Source: Dactylorhiza incarnata (lineage: Eukaryota > Streptophyta > Magnoliopsida > Asparagales > Orchidaceae). From it: DNA of 64,000 nucleotides. Position 1 is the stretch's first letter. Every line of letters begins with the position of its first letter. Shown here one piece after another: positions 1-13,700 of this stretch. A program made the translations under genes and the position numbers. The notes under the pieces were generated by a model. That model saw only the letters and a program-made list of their open reading frames with translations. It was not told the DNA's origin and ran no database searches. Location of the stretch: positions 7,936,001 to 8,000,000 of the forward strand of contig JAWHQI010000064.1 in the NCBI GenBank assembly GCA_033032865.1, read 5' to 3'.

Positions 1-1638
1 TGATAAGAAATTGGCACTGCGGTGGCGGTCATGAACGAGGTGGTTATGAACTGTCGTTTGTGAACGCCCGACCTCACCTAAGGAACTTCATTCACTTTTA
101 TGTTCAAAACTGGTTTTATTTTCTTGGTGGTGGTCGTAACCGTTGTCATGTCAAACATACATTCTATGACGGTGGCCTTTTTGTCCAAACTCACCGGAGC
201 AAAAACACCATGCCAAACAGAGCCTTAGTCTCATGCACTTAATTTATGGGCTCCTCCGTTGACAATAAATTCACTTTAAGCCGGGTGCATAAGTTCTAAT
301 ATGGTACCATAGCCCAAGGGTCCACTACTGTGTCATTTAATTAGAAAAATAGTCAATGTTTTATAGACCAAAAACCCTACTCGTGAGGGTGCGGTGGACA
401 ATATAGTTACATATCGCAAAACCCATGTAGGCTAATGCACTTAATATAAATCCAGACCCCCTCCACCTACAATCAACTGGTTTAGACTGGATGCATAAGT
501 TCTAACAGAATATAAAAGAAAATTGTAGTAACAAAGTGACTTTAACTAAACAGTATCTAAGCATACTGCACTTTCTTAGAAGAGATTGTCTATAACTTAA
601 GAATGCATTTTTTTTCATTTGCTCACTAAAATAGAAATGCAAAAGATATGCTAAGACAAAATTGTTGGCCATCCAATGATATCTAACTAAAACTAAAGAT
701 CATTTAGCATGCAATACAATAAACCAAATATGAAAACATAGATTGAAACTTTAATAGTATGCAAGTACAGATCGACCATGAATCAAACCATAAGCAAAGG
801 CAACTTTGAGTTCAGATGCACTTATTGGGACAATTAACGAATCATAACAACCATAAAAGCATAGAAACCATGAGATAAGAGGTTCAACTTTTGATCGGTC
901 TCCAATCATGGTCATTTTCACAACACCACCAATCACTTGTCGAAATTTGAGAATAAATTAAATTAGTGTAAAGTTACCAAAGAAACTGAAAAAGATAAAG
1001 AAAATAGACAAAACAAAGGGGAAAATGATCTGATTTTGCTGGGGACATTTCTAAAAGCTCATGCAAGCTTCACACATGGAAATCAAGTACTTCACATCCA
1101 TGACCAAGATGAATTTTATTCATTCAGAGGGTGTTTAACAACAAGAAAAATCCATATAAACTCCAGGACTTAAAAGTCTAAATAAACACCAAAATCTGGT
1201 AACGGTTCACATGATCGAGTTCTAATGAATCACTAATAGTCATGAGCATTGTTGTAGATGTCGGCCGACATAAAGATTTTGGGGAGCAAACGCCACGACA
1301 TCGACATTTTAAGCAAAAATGTTGTTTTTGAAAATATCGACCGATATATTATTTTACCCGATATATAGGGTGATATTTCGAAGGCGATATATCGGCGAGA
1401 GTATTAAAAATATTTTTTTAGTTCTTTTAAGCTATTTTGTCCGGAGATTCATTTCGTGCATCTCTCTGCTCCTAGTTAAGGCAACTTTCACATCACTCAC
1501 TCATTTGGCGCTCTTTGTCGTATGGGAAAAAAGGTAATTCCTTCAAAAATATTATCATAATGTTTCCCTATCTGATTGATTAATATAACTGTAATCATAG
1601 AAAAGGATTATTATGCCCAAAGTGAAAAAGGCTCACAC
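1..1638. other. Non-coding sequence beyond exon 5 of the phosphatase gene
   Basis: AT-rich sequence downstream (in gene orientation) of the last recognised phosphatase exon. I looked on the minus strand for the C-terminal exon that plant homologues should have and found no convincing match, so it probably lies left of the window. Positions about 1240-1420 contain repeated GTCGGCCGACAT- and CGATATATCGG-like motifs resembling the hAT-type element at 6549-7340, so this is probably a relic of that family. Nothing else recognisable. Confidence 0.5.
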
Positions 1639-1728
1639 CTGCCACTGTGATGGAGCCAACAAGACCCGAGGCCTTCTTGAACGAACATATTCCAAAGCAT
1701 CAGCAGGTGTCATATTCTTGTATTCTAT
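1639..1728 (-). CDS. PTPMT1: Phosphatase exon 5
   Basis: Thirty codons reading [15 protein letters not shown], then the conserved [12 protein letters not shown] segment that follows the active-site loop in plant PTPMT1/DSP8 proteins. The acceptor is TTTGCAG just before 1728; the donor GTGTGAG follows 1639. It ends in phase 0, so another exon must follow. Confidence 0.85.
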
Positions 1729-4700
1729 CTGCAAAGTAAAGAGAATTAGGTGCAACATAATCCTTCAAGCAAGATGCAATGTTTAAATACAATATCATGG
1801 CCTTCTAAGAAAAGAATCGTATAGATTATCCACAGTAGAAAAATGGGATCATAATGCATAAACACAGCTTCTATTTTGAATCAATGTGGAAGCATAAAGA
1901 TTACCAAATAGCATAAAACAATGGTGGTACTACGCCCTCTTCCAGCTTTACAGTGAACATAGGTAGTACTCCCATGGGATGCATGCCCTAGACCAAATAA
2001 AAAATTAATCGGTTAGTCAAAGGTCAATTATCGTAATTTAATATTATAATAGAAAATAAGCACGCCACAACTCCAAGAAGTGTTTCCATAAACCTAGGAA
2101 ATCTAACTACATTGTGCAATGAATCATGGTTAGAACGAAGAATAATCAAGCAATTGATGTATATATTTGGTCCAAAATTCTTATTCTAAATCACCACTTA
2201 GAAAATCTTCAAGCTTGATCCTTGAACAAATCTCCAGTGCCAATTGCATGTAACACTTATATCATATAGAAAAATTGATATTCACCATGAATAAATTCCA
2301 TTTAAATTGCATCCGGTTATAGAGAATTTGATTTTGTGAAGTTCAAACTGCATATTAAGTTGAGGTATATGGCGTTGCCGAGTTAAAGCACCAAGCTCCT
2401 TTGTCATGATTTCTAGCTACAGGTGTCATTTTTCCTTCGATTGTTTTGGTACTTTGTTGGCTAATTTCATGCTTTGGTGGCTGGTATTCCTGATGCACTA
2501 AATGAAATAGAAATACTGGAAATAGAAATAGAAATAAGAGATATGAAGGCCAATGTCGTCTAGGCCTTCTCGCCCGTAGGTACTGTCCTTCTGGAGTAAA
2601 CGAGTGAAACACCCTAGCTTACTCCTGACTGTCGGAGTCCGTTTCCATAACAACCTCCTTCCTCCACCACTAGAGACTCCAAGCGTTGTAAACAACTACA
2701 TCTAGCTATTACAGAAAATGATTGAAGAGCTGGACCACCTCATGGCAAAGTGTAGGAAATGTGAATCACTTAATTTTTAAACAAATGAGGAAAATATATA
2801 TGCTTACATTGGCGCGGGGGGGCATAAAAACCCAAAAACCCGTTTATAAGTAAAATTCAACAACAACACTCAAGCATTTATCCCACCATAGTGGGGTCGA
2901 CTATATGGATCCTTTGTCGCCATTGCGCCCTATCTTGAATCATAGTCTCACTATTGCCTAAGTACATCACGTCTTTCCTTATAGTTTCATTCCAAGTCTT
3001 TTTTGGTCTACCCCTCCCCCGTTTAACATGTCTAGTGACTAAACTCTCACAACGCCTAACAGGTGCCTCAAATGGTCTCCTATGTACATGTCCGAACCAT
3101 CTTAAATGAGCTTCTCGCATCTTCTCTACAATTGGCATCGCTCCTGTCTTATCCCAGATACATTCATTCCTAATTTTATCCAGTCTCGTGTGACCACACA
3201 TCCACCTAAGCATTCTCATCTCCGCAACTCTCATTTTTTGCTCATGTACATCATTTACTGCCCAACATTCAGAACCGTAGAGCATTGCTGGCCTAATTGT
3301 AGTACGGTAAACTACGAAGCACCGACACTTCAAAATGCCCAGAGTGTCGGTGTCAGACTCTCCGACACGCGTACGACACGGCGACACGCGTGTCGGAAGC
3401 CCGACACGCTGGCTCACGCGGGACTCGCGTGTCCCGCTCAATCGGACACGCGAGTCCCGCGTGAGCCTCTTCGTTCTATTTTATAGGCGGAATAAAAAAC
3501 CCGCACACGCGTGACCCCAGCTTCCTCACCCGGCACCCGCAGACCTTTCCGCACTCGCGTGAGCCCTAACTTCACCACCGGCACCCACAAGCATTTCCGC
3601 ACTCGCGTGAGCCGTAGCTTCCCCACCCGGTACCCGCAGGTCGCCGCCGCTCTTCCCCGGTTCTCCAGGCCGCCAATCTTCCACTGTTCTCCAGGCCGCC
3701 GCACTTCCCCTATTCTCCAGGCCGCCGCTCCAGTGCTCCTCACCAACACTTCCCTAGCTTCCCCAGTTGCCAGTTCCCCACTTGCAGGTTTCTCCAATCC
3801 CTCTTCATTTATCTTCCGTTTTCATTTTCTTTTTCTTTTTCTTCTTCGTTTTCATCACGTGAGCCTCCTCTTTTTTTTTAGAAAGTCTTCAAGCAAGGAT
3901 AGTAATAGTGGTTCACAAGAGCCTACATCTATTGATGATGATCCAAATAAACCATTATGGAGGTTTGTCAATAAGTTAGCTACTCATGGTGAGGTGGGAG
4001 GCAATTTGTCTTGGAAGTGCAATTTTTGTGAGAAATGTTTTATAAGTTCATATACAAGAGTGAGAGCACATTTGTTAATGATTGGTAGAAAAGGAATTGG
4101 AAAGTGTTTAAAAGTCTCAAGGAGTGATCTAAGTAAGTTCTAAAATTGCTTAGCACATGCCTTGAATCCTAAGTAAGTTCTAAAATTCCATGAGTTAATT
4201 ACATTATTATTTATTTTTTATTTGTTATAACTTATAACAATAATACTTGTTTAATTTTTTTGATTTAGGTACTATAGTGAACAATGGTTCAATGAAGATT
4301 CTTCTAGAATTTCTCCATACAAGGATAGTGAAATCATTTAAGAAACCAAAAAATGCTTTAAGAAGTACTTTCCTAACATTGAGGATCGCACCAAGGTGAA
4401 TTTAGAGTACGCAAATTTTGCTTATATAAATGGAGAATTTAGAGAATTTGATTCAGTTCACAGTCGATTTTCGATGGATCCTAAGGCTTGGTGGGTTATT
4501 CATGGTGCAAGTGCACATATGCTACAAAGTTTAGTCTTAAGGCTTCATTTGGCGCGGCGGTGGCGGGCGGCGTTTGCGGCAAACGCCGCCGCACGGCGCG
4601 TAACCAAATGGCGGGCGGCGGCGTTTGCCGCGTTTGCACCCGCCGCGCCATGAGAAACGGAGCAAAAAGCTCCGTTTCGATCCCCCGCCTCCGCCCTCCG

Positions 4701-7700
4701 GTTCGAAAGCTCCGTTTGCACCCGCCGGGAGAAACGCCACCGCCGCGCCAAATAAAGCCTAAAGCTTCTTGTACAACCATCTTCTTTATCATGTGCCGAG
4801 AGGAATTTGAGTACATACTCCTTTGTACACTCAATGAGAAGAAATAGAATGACTCCAAAACGTGCATAAGATCTAGTTTTTATACACAACAATCTACATC
4901 TTCTATCCAGAAAAAATCCACAATACGCACAAGGAGAGACCAAGATGTGGGATATTGCTGGAGATTCATTTGACACGTTTGAAGATGTTGGCATGCTTGA
5001 AATTGCAAATCTTTCACTGGATGAGCCCGATATGGAATCCATTATCTTTACTGATGATATATAATGGTAATGTGTTAATGTTTTATCATTTTTTGATCTT
5101 TTGTTAAGTTTTACATTTGAATATTTGATGAGTAATATTTAAACATGATGTAATTTATTATAATATTTGTTAATTGTTCATTTTTTTATTTTTTGTTAAA
5201 TGCTTTACTCAGCTTTAGGAATATGGTATAAAAAATAAATATTTAATATACGTGTCCCAGTGTGTCGGAATATGACATTTTTTTTAGAATTGACGAGTCG
5301 TGTGTCGTATCATGGCGTGTGTCAGTGTCGGTGCAACATAGACGGTAAAACTTGCCTTCAAGTTTTAATGGTACTTTACGATAACATAAGATCCCAGACG
5401 CGCCTTTCCACTTCAACCAACCTGCTTGAATTCTATGTATCACATCTTTATATACACCTCCATCTTTTTGAATTATCGATCTCATATTTAAAGGACTCAC
5501 TGCGGGAAATATCATGGTCACCCAATTTAACGACGGAGTCATCCGACCTTCTTGCACTACTAAATTTAAGCTCTATATACTCCGTCTTTGTCCTGCTCAA
5601 CCTAAAACCCTTCTTTTCTAAAGTGTCTCGCCAAGATTCAAGTTTCGCGTTTACACCCTTAAGCGTCTCATCGACCAAAACAATATCATCTGCAAATAAT
5701 AAACACCAAGGTATTGCTTGTTGGATATGTCCGGTGAGCTCATCTAATATAAGGGTAAAGAGATAAGGGCTTAAAGCAGACACTTGATGTAAGCCAACAG
5801 CGATAGGGAATTCCTGTGTTAATCCTCCAGATGTCCTCATCCTTGTCACTGAATTTGTATACATATCTTTGATTACGTCAACGTATGATACATTTACACA
5901 TTTATTTTCTAAGACTCTACACAAGACCTCTCTTGGAACCCTATCATAACCTTCTCCAGATCGATAAACAGCATATGCAAATCCTTTTGTCTTTATAAGT
6001 AAAATACAAACAAAAAAATATATGTAAATTTAATTACACAACGCAATTACAATACCTCCCTCAAGCTGGGGAGTGTATCTATCATTCCCAGCTTGCAAGT
6101 GACATTATGAAATCTCTCAGTGAATGGCCTTTTTGTCAAGACACAAACAATTCAGTTCAGAGGGTACATGAGAGGTAGTGATCAACCCACTATCAGGTTG
6201 TTATTTGATGAAGTGATGATCGATTTCAATATGCTTTGTCTTATCGTGTTGAACAGGATTATGAGCAATGCTTATAACCGACTTATTATCACACATCAAG
6301 GTCATTGGAACTTCGTACTTGATTTTCAAGTCGTCCAATAAAATCTTCATCCATAAAAGTTCACTTATGTCTTGAGCCATAGCCCTGAATTCGGCCTTAG
6401 CGCCAGATCTGGCTACAATATTTTTCTTTTAACTCTTCCATGTGACAAGATTCCCTCCTATGAAGGTGAAATAGCCGGAAGTGGACCTTCGGTCCACCAA
6501 AGACCCTCCATAATCAGCATCAGTATATGTCTCCAGAGATAGTCTTTTCTATGTTGTAAATATCAGATGTCGGATACATATCGGATTGAGTTTTCAAAAG
6601 TCGGATGTCGGAAGTCAGACATGTCGGGGATATTTTAAAATATCAAATTTTCATATCCTATAAATAATAATTTCATTTTTATGTATACTAACTATAGTTA
6701 TATGTTATAAAAGTAAAAAAAATTAATATAACAAATAAACGAAGAATGAGTCATGTATATTATAAAATATTTTCGAATAGTATCCAAGATAAAATATTAT
6801 TAACAAATACAAAACAATACACTGTAAAATAGAATTAATATTATGTAATAATTTTATTTTGATAACACTAAGTTTATAGCAAATAAAGAAGATTTAGATG
6901 TTAAATATTTTTATTTAATTATAATTTATAAGTCTTTCCAAACTTACAAATTTATATTAAAAATATACAAATACTCAACTAATACATGTTGTCAACTTTT
7001 TTACATTTTTGTAATATGAAATAAAAAAAAATTGTTTAAACTAATTATACAAAATTGGTTGTAAGATAAAACGTTACAAAACGAAACAATGAGTTTAATT
7101 GATTTAAACATACGTAATATAATGCATATATGTAATTTAATTATATACTGCTACTCTACTAATATAACATAAAATAAAATTGCGGACAAGATATTTAAAA
7201 GTTGTGTCCGATATATCGAAAATAATCGGATGTCGGCCGATATTTTACAAAAGGACAATCGATTTTTTTAGAAAAAAAATATTGTTTTGCCCTAAAAAAC
7301 GACATGTCGGGAGACATGTCGGAGGACATTTAAAACAGTGAGTCATTTACCATGTTTAAACAACAATCCTCTCCCTGGAGAATTTTTGAGCTATTGAATA
7401 ATCTGGTCAACAACTTGTAGATGATTGACCCTTGGAGCATAAACTTGCTCATTTCACTGACATTGTATGCTAAATCAGATCTGGTATGTGCTAGGTATAT
7501 CAGTTTACCAACAAGACTATGATACTGAGCTTAGTCAACTTTCGGGCTATTGTCATCATTCACAATTTTGTGGTTCTGTTCAATTGGAACAATGCTAGTC
7601 TTGCATCCCACTTTCTCAGTTTCTTTGAGGGGGTCAAGTACATACTTCCGCTGGAAAATAAAGATTTCTTCTTTAGAGTAAGCAACTTCAATTCCTAGAA

Positions 7701-10700
7701 AGTATTTCGGTCCTTCTAGATCTTTTATCTCAAATTCAGTTGTTAGTCTCTCCTTTAGTAATTTTCCTTCAACTACATCATCCCCTGAGATGATATCAAC
7801 ATACACAAGTAACAAGGTGAGTTTGCCTTCCTGTGAATGCTTGAAGAACAATGTGTGGTCTGCTTGACTCTGTTTATATACCAGAGTCAACATGACTTTG
7901 GAGAATCTTTTGAATGAGGCCCGAGGGACTAACACACTTGATTTTCATTGTTGTCGGAATTGAATCCAGGAGGAATATCCATATAGAACATCAAATTGTG
8001 TAGTTCCCAGTTGAATTGAGCAACTAGAGAGAAGAACTCTCATGGTATTCATTTACGATATATGCGAGAGTATCTTGATAATCAAAACCATATGTTTGAG
8101 TATACCTTTTTGCAACCAACGTAGCCTTCTACAGATCCAGAGTGCCATCGATCTATATTTAAGGAGTAGACCACCTACACCCAATAGATCTTTTGCCCCT
8201 TGGCTTTGGAACAATCACCCAAGTATCATTCTTGTTAAGGGCTCTCATCTCCTAGTGCATGGCTTCAGCTCAGTCTTATCTGTTAGCGCTTCATGTATGG
8301 AAATTGGGACAACAATGGAGTCAAGAGAGGAGATAAAACATTTATGTTGTATAGAAAGATTTTTTGTAGAGATGAATGAAGAAATATGATTCTTGGTGGT
8401 CGTGTTTTTCTTTCCACAAGGCGATAGGAAGGTCATCGTGATTGGTGGTTGTGTTTTTCTTTCCACAAGGGATTAGTATTGGATGAATTACTTGTTTGTT
8501 CCGTATTTGTTGCGGGTTGAGATGGTTGGAGCTGCTGGGAGAGATGCTTGGGTTGTATCCTTCTCTGGTAAACAACCACAAGATGCTCAATCGGCACAAC
8601 ATGACTTCCATATTTTTGTGGAGGTAAAGAAATGAAGGAATAGGTTGAAGTGTTGGGGATGCAGGATTCCACTTCTAATATATTGTCCCCTAAACTGGAG
8701 ATGAATAAAAAGACTCGTTTTCACGGAAGGTAACATCCATGGAGGTTAGCATACGATGACTCAAAGGATGATAACATTTGTAACCTTTTTTTATCGGATG
8801 CATGGCCTAAGAAAATGCATTTTAATAGCCTTGGGCTCAAGTTTGGTGCAATGTTGATGATGGGCGTGAACATAAGCAACACACCCAAAAACACAAGCTT
8901 GTAAACTTTGCATAATAGGGACAAAAGGAAAGAATGATGTTAAGAGTTGAACAGGATTGGACCCGCCAAGAATTCGTGATAGTAGGTGACCTATAGTTAA
9001 TTTGTTAAGAGTTTGAATAATAGAATATATATTTAAATAAAATTTATATTATTCATCCATATTAATTTTGTTGGGAAAAACTCCTTTTGATTTAACTTAA
9101 CAAATTAACTATATGTGATTTTACTCTCTAGGGCAATTACCCATGTTGTATAGTAAGGGTAATTTGGTCAAAGAAGTCTTACGAAGTCAGCTGAGTCAAA
9201 GTAATGAGAAAGTCAAACTGAAATCATGAAGAAAACTATCCAGAGTAATTATGTGTCGACTAAAATTCGACGCAACGTCAACTGGAAGTCGACGTTACTC
9301 CGACTGGATATCAGCGCATCTTCAGAAGTCGACGCAATATCGAAAGATATTCGACGTAGAAGGCAGAGTCAGTCAAAGCAACATTTGAAGTCGACGCAAC
9401 TTCGAATTATATTCGACGCAGAAGTCAGAGCTCAAAGTCTAGGTCTTCATCTCGACGGATACGTCGATAAGGACTCGACGCAACGTTGATATCATAGTTC
9501 ATTTCAAAACTGAGGAAGATTTCGAAGTTGCTTCTAATAGAACTCAGATGTGCGTCGATAAGAAGACAAAGGTATTCGAAGCAACGTCGAATACATACTT
9601 AGATTTGGAAAACTTCCTGGATTCGATTCTGAAGCTTCTTCAGATGATATATATGAAGGTTATTTGAATTCTAACAGGTCGTACATGAATAAAAAAGAAA
9701 GAAAGAAGTATTCCAGAGATTCAATAATGATATATTTGGAAGTTATTCAAAAGGATTCTGACGGGCTGGGCTGTCAACAGAGATAGAAAAAGAGCAATAC
9801 TACCTCTTGGACATTCCTACTAGGGAAATAACAGAAGAGGAAAGTCATCGATCTCTATTTGACAGAAGAATAAGTATACATAATTCAAAGGAAGAGAACA
9901 ATCATTAATCAAATTATTTTTCTTCTTCTTCTCCTGGGGCTTACTCTGGAATAATGCAGGACAGATCTCTGTATAGGAAAATACACAGAAGGCTTCTTCC
10001 TCTTCCTCATTCTCAGAAAGAAGCATACTGACATACAGAGATCATCATCACGATCTGAGCTATCACAATCCTTGCATCTCTCTCTCTCTCAAGCAAGGAT
10101 TCATCTACTGATCAGAGATCTAGAGAAACACTAAGTGCATGAATCCTCATTGACTGCTGCAGGAGGATTCATTCAGAAGAATCATTTTCATCTTCTTCTT
10201 TTTCTTTACTCCATATTCACTTTCTGTAAAACTGAGTAAAGAGTCCTTAGAATCTCTCTTCAAAGGATTCAGTGGTTCAAGATCTCCTTAACAAAAGATC
10301 TAGTACTGGTTCAAGATCTCCTTATCAAAAGATCTAGTTTTGGTTCAAGATCTCCTTATCAAAAGATCTAGTCTTGGTTCTAAGAGTCTCATTATCAAAA
10401 GACTCGGTCATTGGTTCTAAGAGTCTCATTATCAAAAAACTCAGTGATTTTAAGAGTCTCATTATCAAAAGACTCAGACACTGTAATAGTGTATTCCTAC
10501 CAAGGTGTAGAAGAGTGGAGTACCCAAATTTTGGGGAACCACTATAGATCTTGTTTCATTTTGCTGTGATTTTCTGTGCTGTCCATTTACTTACTTTCTG
10601 TATTTTGTGCTTATTTTATTCTGGATTGGATAGCTGAATGGATAGATGAATAACATAGGACAACCCAACTAAAGGAAGGGTAATGTAGATATAATAGACT

Positions 10701-13700
10701 TTAATTTTAGTTAAAGGAGTTATATGTGCAGGATATACCTTTGACCTTCTTTCTGGAGAAGTAGAGCTATCTGACAGAGAAATAAAAGAGATGCTGAAAT
10801 TGATGAATTCTTCAGGAAAAACCAATTCACCTGAAGAGCATTAATCTCTCTAAAAAGTACCAATTCCTGGCAAATATTGTTGGGAAAATACTGCTATGCA
10901 AAGTCTCTGCTCATGTTACCATATCCAGAGCCTTCTATTCCACCAAACCAGGCCGAATCACCTCCTCCCTCATTAATTCTCCCTCCCACTAATACTCATA
11001 TTTCCTCCACTATGCCAACCTCTAATTCTCTCAATCTACATTATGTAATTCTTCAGGCAATACAGATGGTCACTAACACAATCTCAATATGAATGAGCAT
11101 GTTTTTCAAAATTCAAACCATTTAAACCATGCAAACACAGTGTGGTGAGGTCGTTGTCTCTGTATAGTCCTTATAGTCAAGAATATCCTCCTCTGTGACT
11201 AGGTCATTTTTAATCTCCCATGCTGATGAGGTTAAGAAAGGGGAGAAACAGAAGGAGGATCAGGAGGATCAGGAGGATCAGGTTGATAAACAGGGGGAGA
11301 TTGAGATTGAACATGCTGGACATGGTGCATATATTCAGGGGGAGATTGAGATTGAACATGCTGAACATGGTGCACATATTCAGGGGGAGGAAGATGCTAA
11401 TCAAACTCTTAATCAAGTCACTGAACTTGAAGATGATGAAGAGTCACCTCTAAAATTGCAAGAAGAGCTATCTATGTTAGATATTCAGAAAGTAACAAGC
11501 CATTTCTTTTCAAAGATTTTTAAAAGAATTTTTACAGAAACAGGAAGTTATCTCTCAGGATAGTATCACAGTAGGTTGATAAAAAAATAAAGAAACAAAG
11601 GCTGAATGCTAAAGCTGAATTTGTAAAGGGCAAAGTCTAAAATTCAATCTTGAAGATACAAGTTTTCATTTGCCTGTTCATGGTTTCTTCTTTCTCTTTA
11701 CATATGAATGATGTAAATTTCTTCTTTTATTCTGTAAAATCATTTTAAACAATCTGTAAAATATGTTAAGATAAATATGAGGAGGAGATTGTTGGGAAAA
11801 ACTCCATTTGATTTAACTTAACAAATTAACTATATGTGATTTTACTCTCTAGGGTAATTACCCATGTTGTATAGTAAGGGTAATTTGGTCATGGAAGTCT
11901 TAGGAAGTTAGCTGAGTCAAAGTAATAAGAAAGGCAAACTAAAATCGTGAAGAAAACTATCCTGAGTATTTATGCATCGACTAGAAGTCGACGCAACGTC
12001 GACTAGGAGTCGACGCAACGTCAACCGGAAGTCGACGTTACTCCGACTGGATATCAATGCATCTTCAGAAGTCGACGCAATATCGAAAGGTATTTGACGC
12101 AGAAGGCAGAGTCAGTCAAAGCAACATTTGAAGTCGACGCAACTTCGAATTATATTCGACGCAGAAGTCAGAGCTCAAAGTCTAGGTCTTCATCTCGATG
12201 GATACGTCGATAAGGACTCGACACAACGTCGATATCAGAGTTCATTTCAAAGCTAAGGAAGATTTCGAAGGTGCTTCTAATAGAACTCAGAGGTGCGTCG
12301 ATAAGAAGGCAAAGTTATTCGACGCAACGTCGAATACAAACTTAGATTTGGAAAACTTCCTGGATTCGATTCTGAAGCTTCTTCAGATGATATATATGGA
12401 GGTTATTTGAATTCTAACAGGTCATACATGAACAAAAAAGAAAGAAAGAAGTATTCCAGAGATTCAATAATGATATATTTGGAAGTTATTCAAAAGGATT
12501 CTAACGGGCTGTCAACAGAAATAGAAAAAGAGCAATACTAATTCTTAGATATTCCTACTAGGGAAACAACAGAAGCGGAAAGTCATTGATCTCTATTCGA
12601 CAAAAGAATAAGTATACAGAATTCAAAGGAAGAGAACAACCATTGATCAGATTATTATTCTTCTTCTCCTGGGGCTTACTACGGAATAGTGCGGGACAGA
12701 TCTCTGTATAGGAAAATACACAGAAGGCTTCTTCCTCTTCCTCATTCTCTGAAAGAAGCATGCTAACATACAGAGATCATGATTTGAGCTATCACAATCC
12801 TTGCATCTCTCTCTCTCAAGCAAGGATTCATCTACTGATCAAAGATCCAGAGAAACACTAAGTGCCTGAATCCTCATTGACTGTTGCAGGAGGATTAATT
12901 CAAAAGAATCATCTTCATCTTCTTCTTTTTCTTTACTCCATATTCACTTTCTGTAAAACTGAGTAAAGAGTCATTAGAATCCTTCTTCAAAGGATTCAGT
13001 GGTTCAAGATCTCCTTAACAAAAGATCTAGCACTGGTACAAGATCTCCTTATCAAAAGATCTAGTTTGGGTTCAAGATCTCCTTATCAAAAGATCTAGTG
13101 TTGGTTCTAAGATTCTCTTTATCAAAAGACTCAGTCATTGGTTCTAAGAGTCTCCTTATCAAAAGACTCAGTGATTTTAAGAGTCTCCTTATCAAAAGAC
13201 TCAGGCACTGTAATAGTGTATTCCTACCAAGCAGGTAGAAGAGTGGAGTACCCATATTTTGGGGAACCACTATAGATCTTGTCTCATTTGTGATGTGATT
13301 TTCTGTGTTGTCCATTTACTTAATTTCTGTATTCTGTGCTTATTTTATTCTGGATTGGATAGCTGAATGCATAATTATTATAAGTGTTTTATTGTGTTGT
13401 GCATAATAAATAGAAAAAGTTTAAAATTCTATTCACCCCCCTCTAGAGAATATTCAGAGGACTCAATGTGCACTTTCAAATTTTGTATTATTTAAAAGGA
13501 AAATTCAAATTCGAATCCGAATTCGAACCAAAAATTTCATGACGAATCCGAATTCGAATATTCGAACCAATTTGAATCTCTACATTATATGACAAATTTG
13601 GATTCGATTGAAGAGGTATTCGATTGTATTCGTGAACACCCCTAGACAAGACTCTGAATAAAAGGTCTGGTAATTTCAGGTAGTTAAGATGGAAAATGCA

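Larger units (their letters stand above)
3312..5341 (+). mobile_element. hAT transposon nested in the LINE
   Basis: Bounded by the 8-bp duplication ACGGTAAA (3304-3311 and 5342-5349). Terminal inverted repeats agree imperfectly: CTACGAAGCACCGACAC at the left, CTATGTTGCACCGACAC at the right (reverse complement). Subterminal sequence is rich in CGACACG and GTGTCGG repeats. It carries parts of a plus-strand hAT transposase but lacks the catalytic middle, so it is a deletion derivative. A 219-bp MITE sits inside its C-terminal exon. The LINE reading frame resumes on each side. Confidence 0.9.
2857..5991 (-). mobile_element. 5'-truncated RTE-type LINE with 14-bp target-site duplication
   Basis: Flanked by perfect copies of TTTATAAGTAAAAT (2843-2856 and 5992-6005), the expected target-site duplication. 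Read on the minus strand it ends in a short (TTG)n tail instead of poly(A), which with the C-terminal protein signature ([10 protein letters not shown]...APVRRC) points to the RTE clade. Only the 3' half of the reverse-transcriptase ORF is present, so it was truncated on insertion. A hAT transposon (3312-5341) interrupts it. It landed in the 3' end of the older copia at 6006-8990. Confidence 0.85.
9069..13478 (+). mobile_element. Deleted Sirevirus-like copia element A, TSD AATTT
   Basis: Starts TGTTGGGAAAAACTCC and ends CACTTTCA, flanked on both sides by AATTT (9064-9068 and 13479-13483). Two long LTRs (9069-10640 and 11790-13478) enclose only 1149 bp. The primer-binding site, gag and pol are missing, together with the last 109 bp of the 5' LTR; this fits one internal deletion starting at 10641. 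LTR layout (motif array, later direct-repeat array, CTATTCACCCCCC block near the end) matches elements B and C further right, which have Sirevirus-type gags. Confidence 0.82.

Noticed and set aside
751..936. Minus-strand frame considered as the missing last phosphatase exon
   Set aside because: Does not resemble the C-terminal region of plant PTPMT1 proteins and has no convincing splice acceptor in the right phase.
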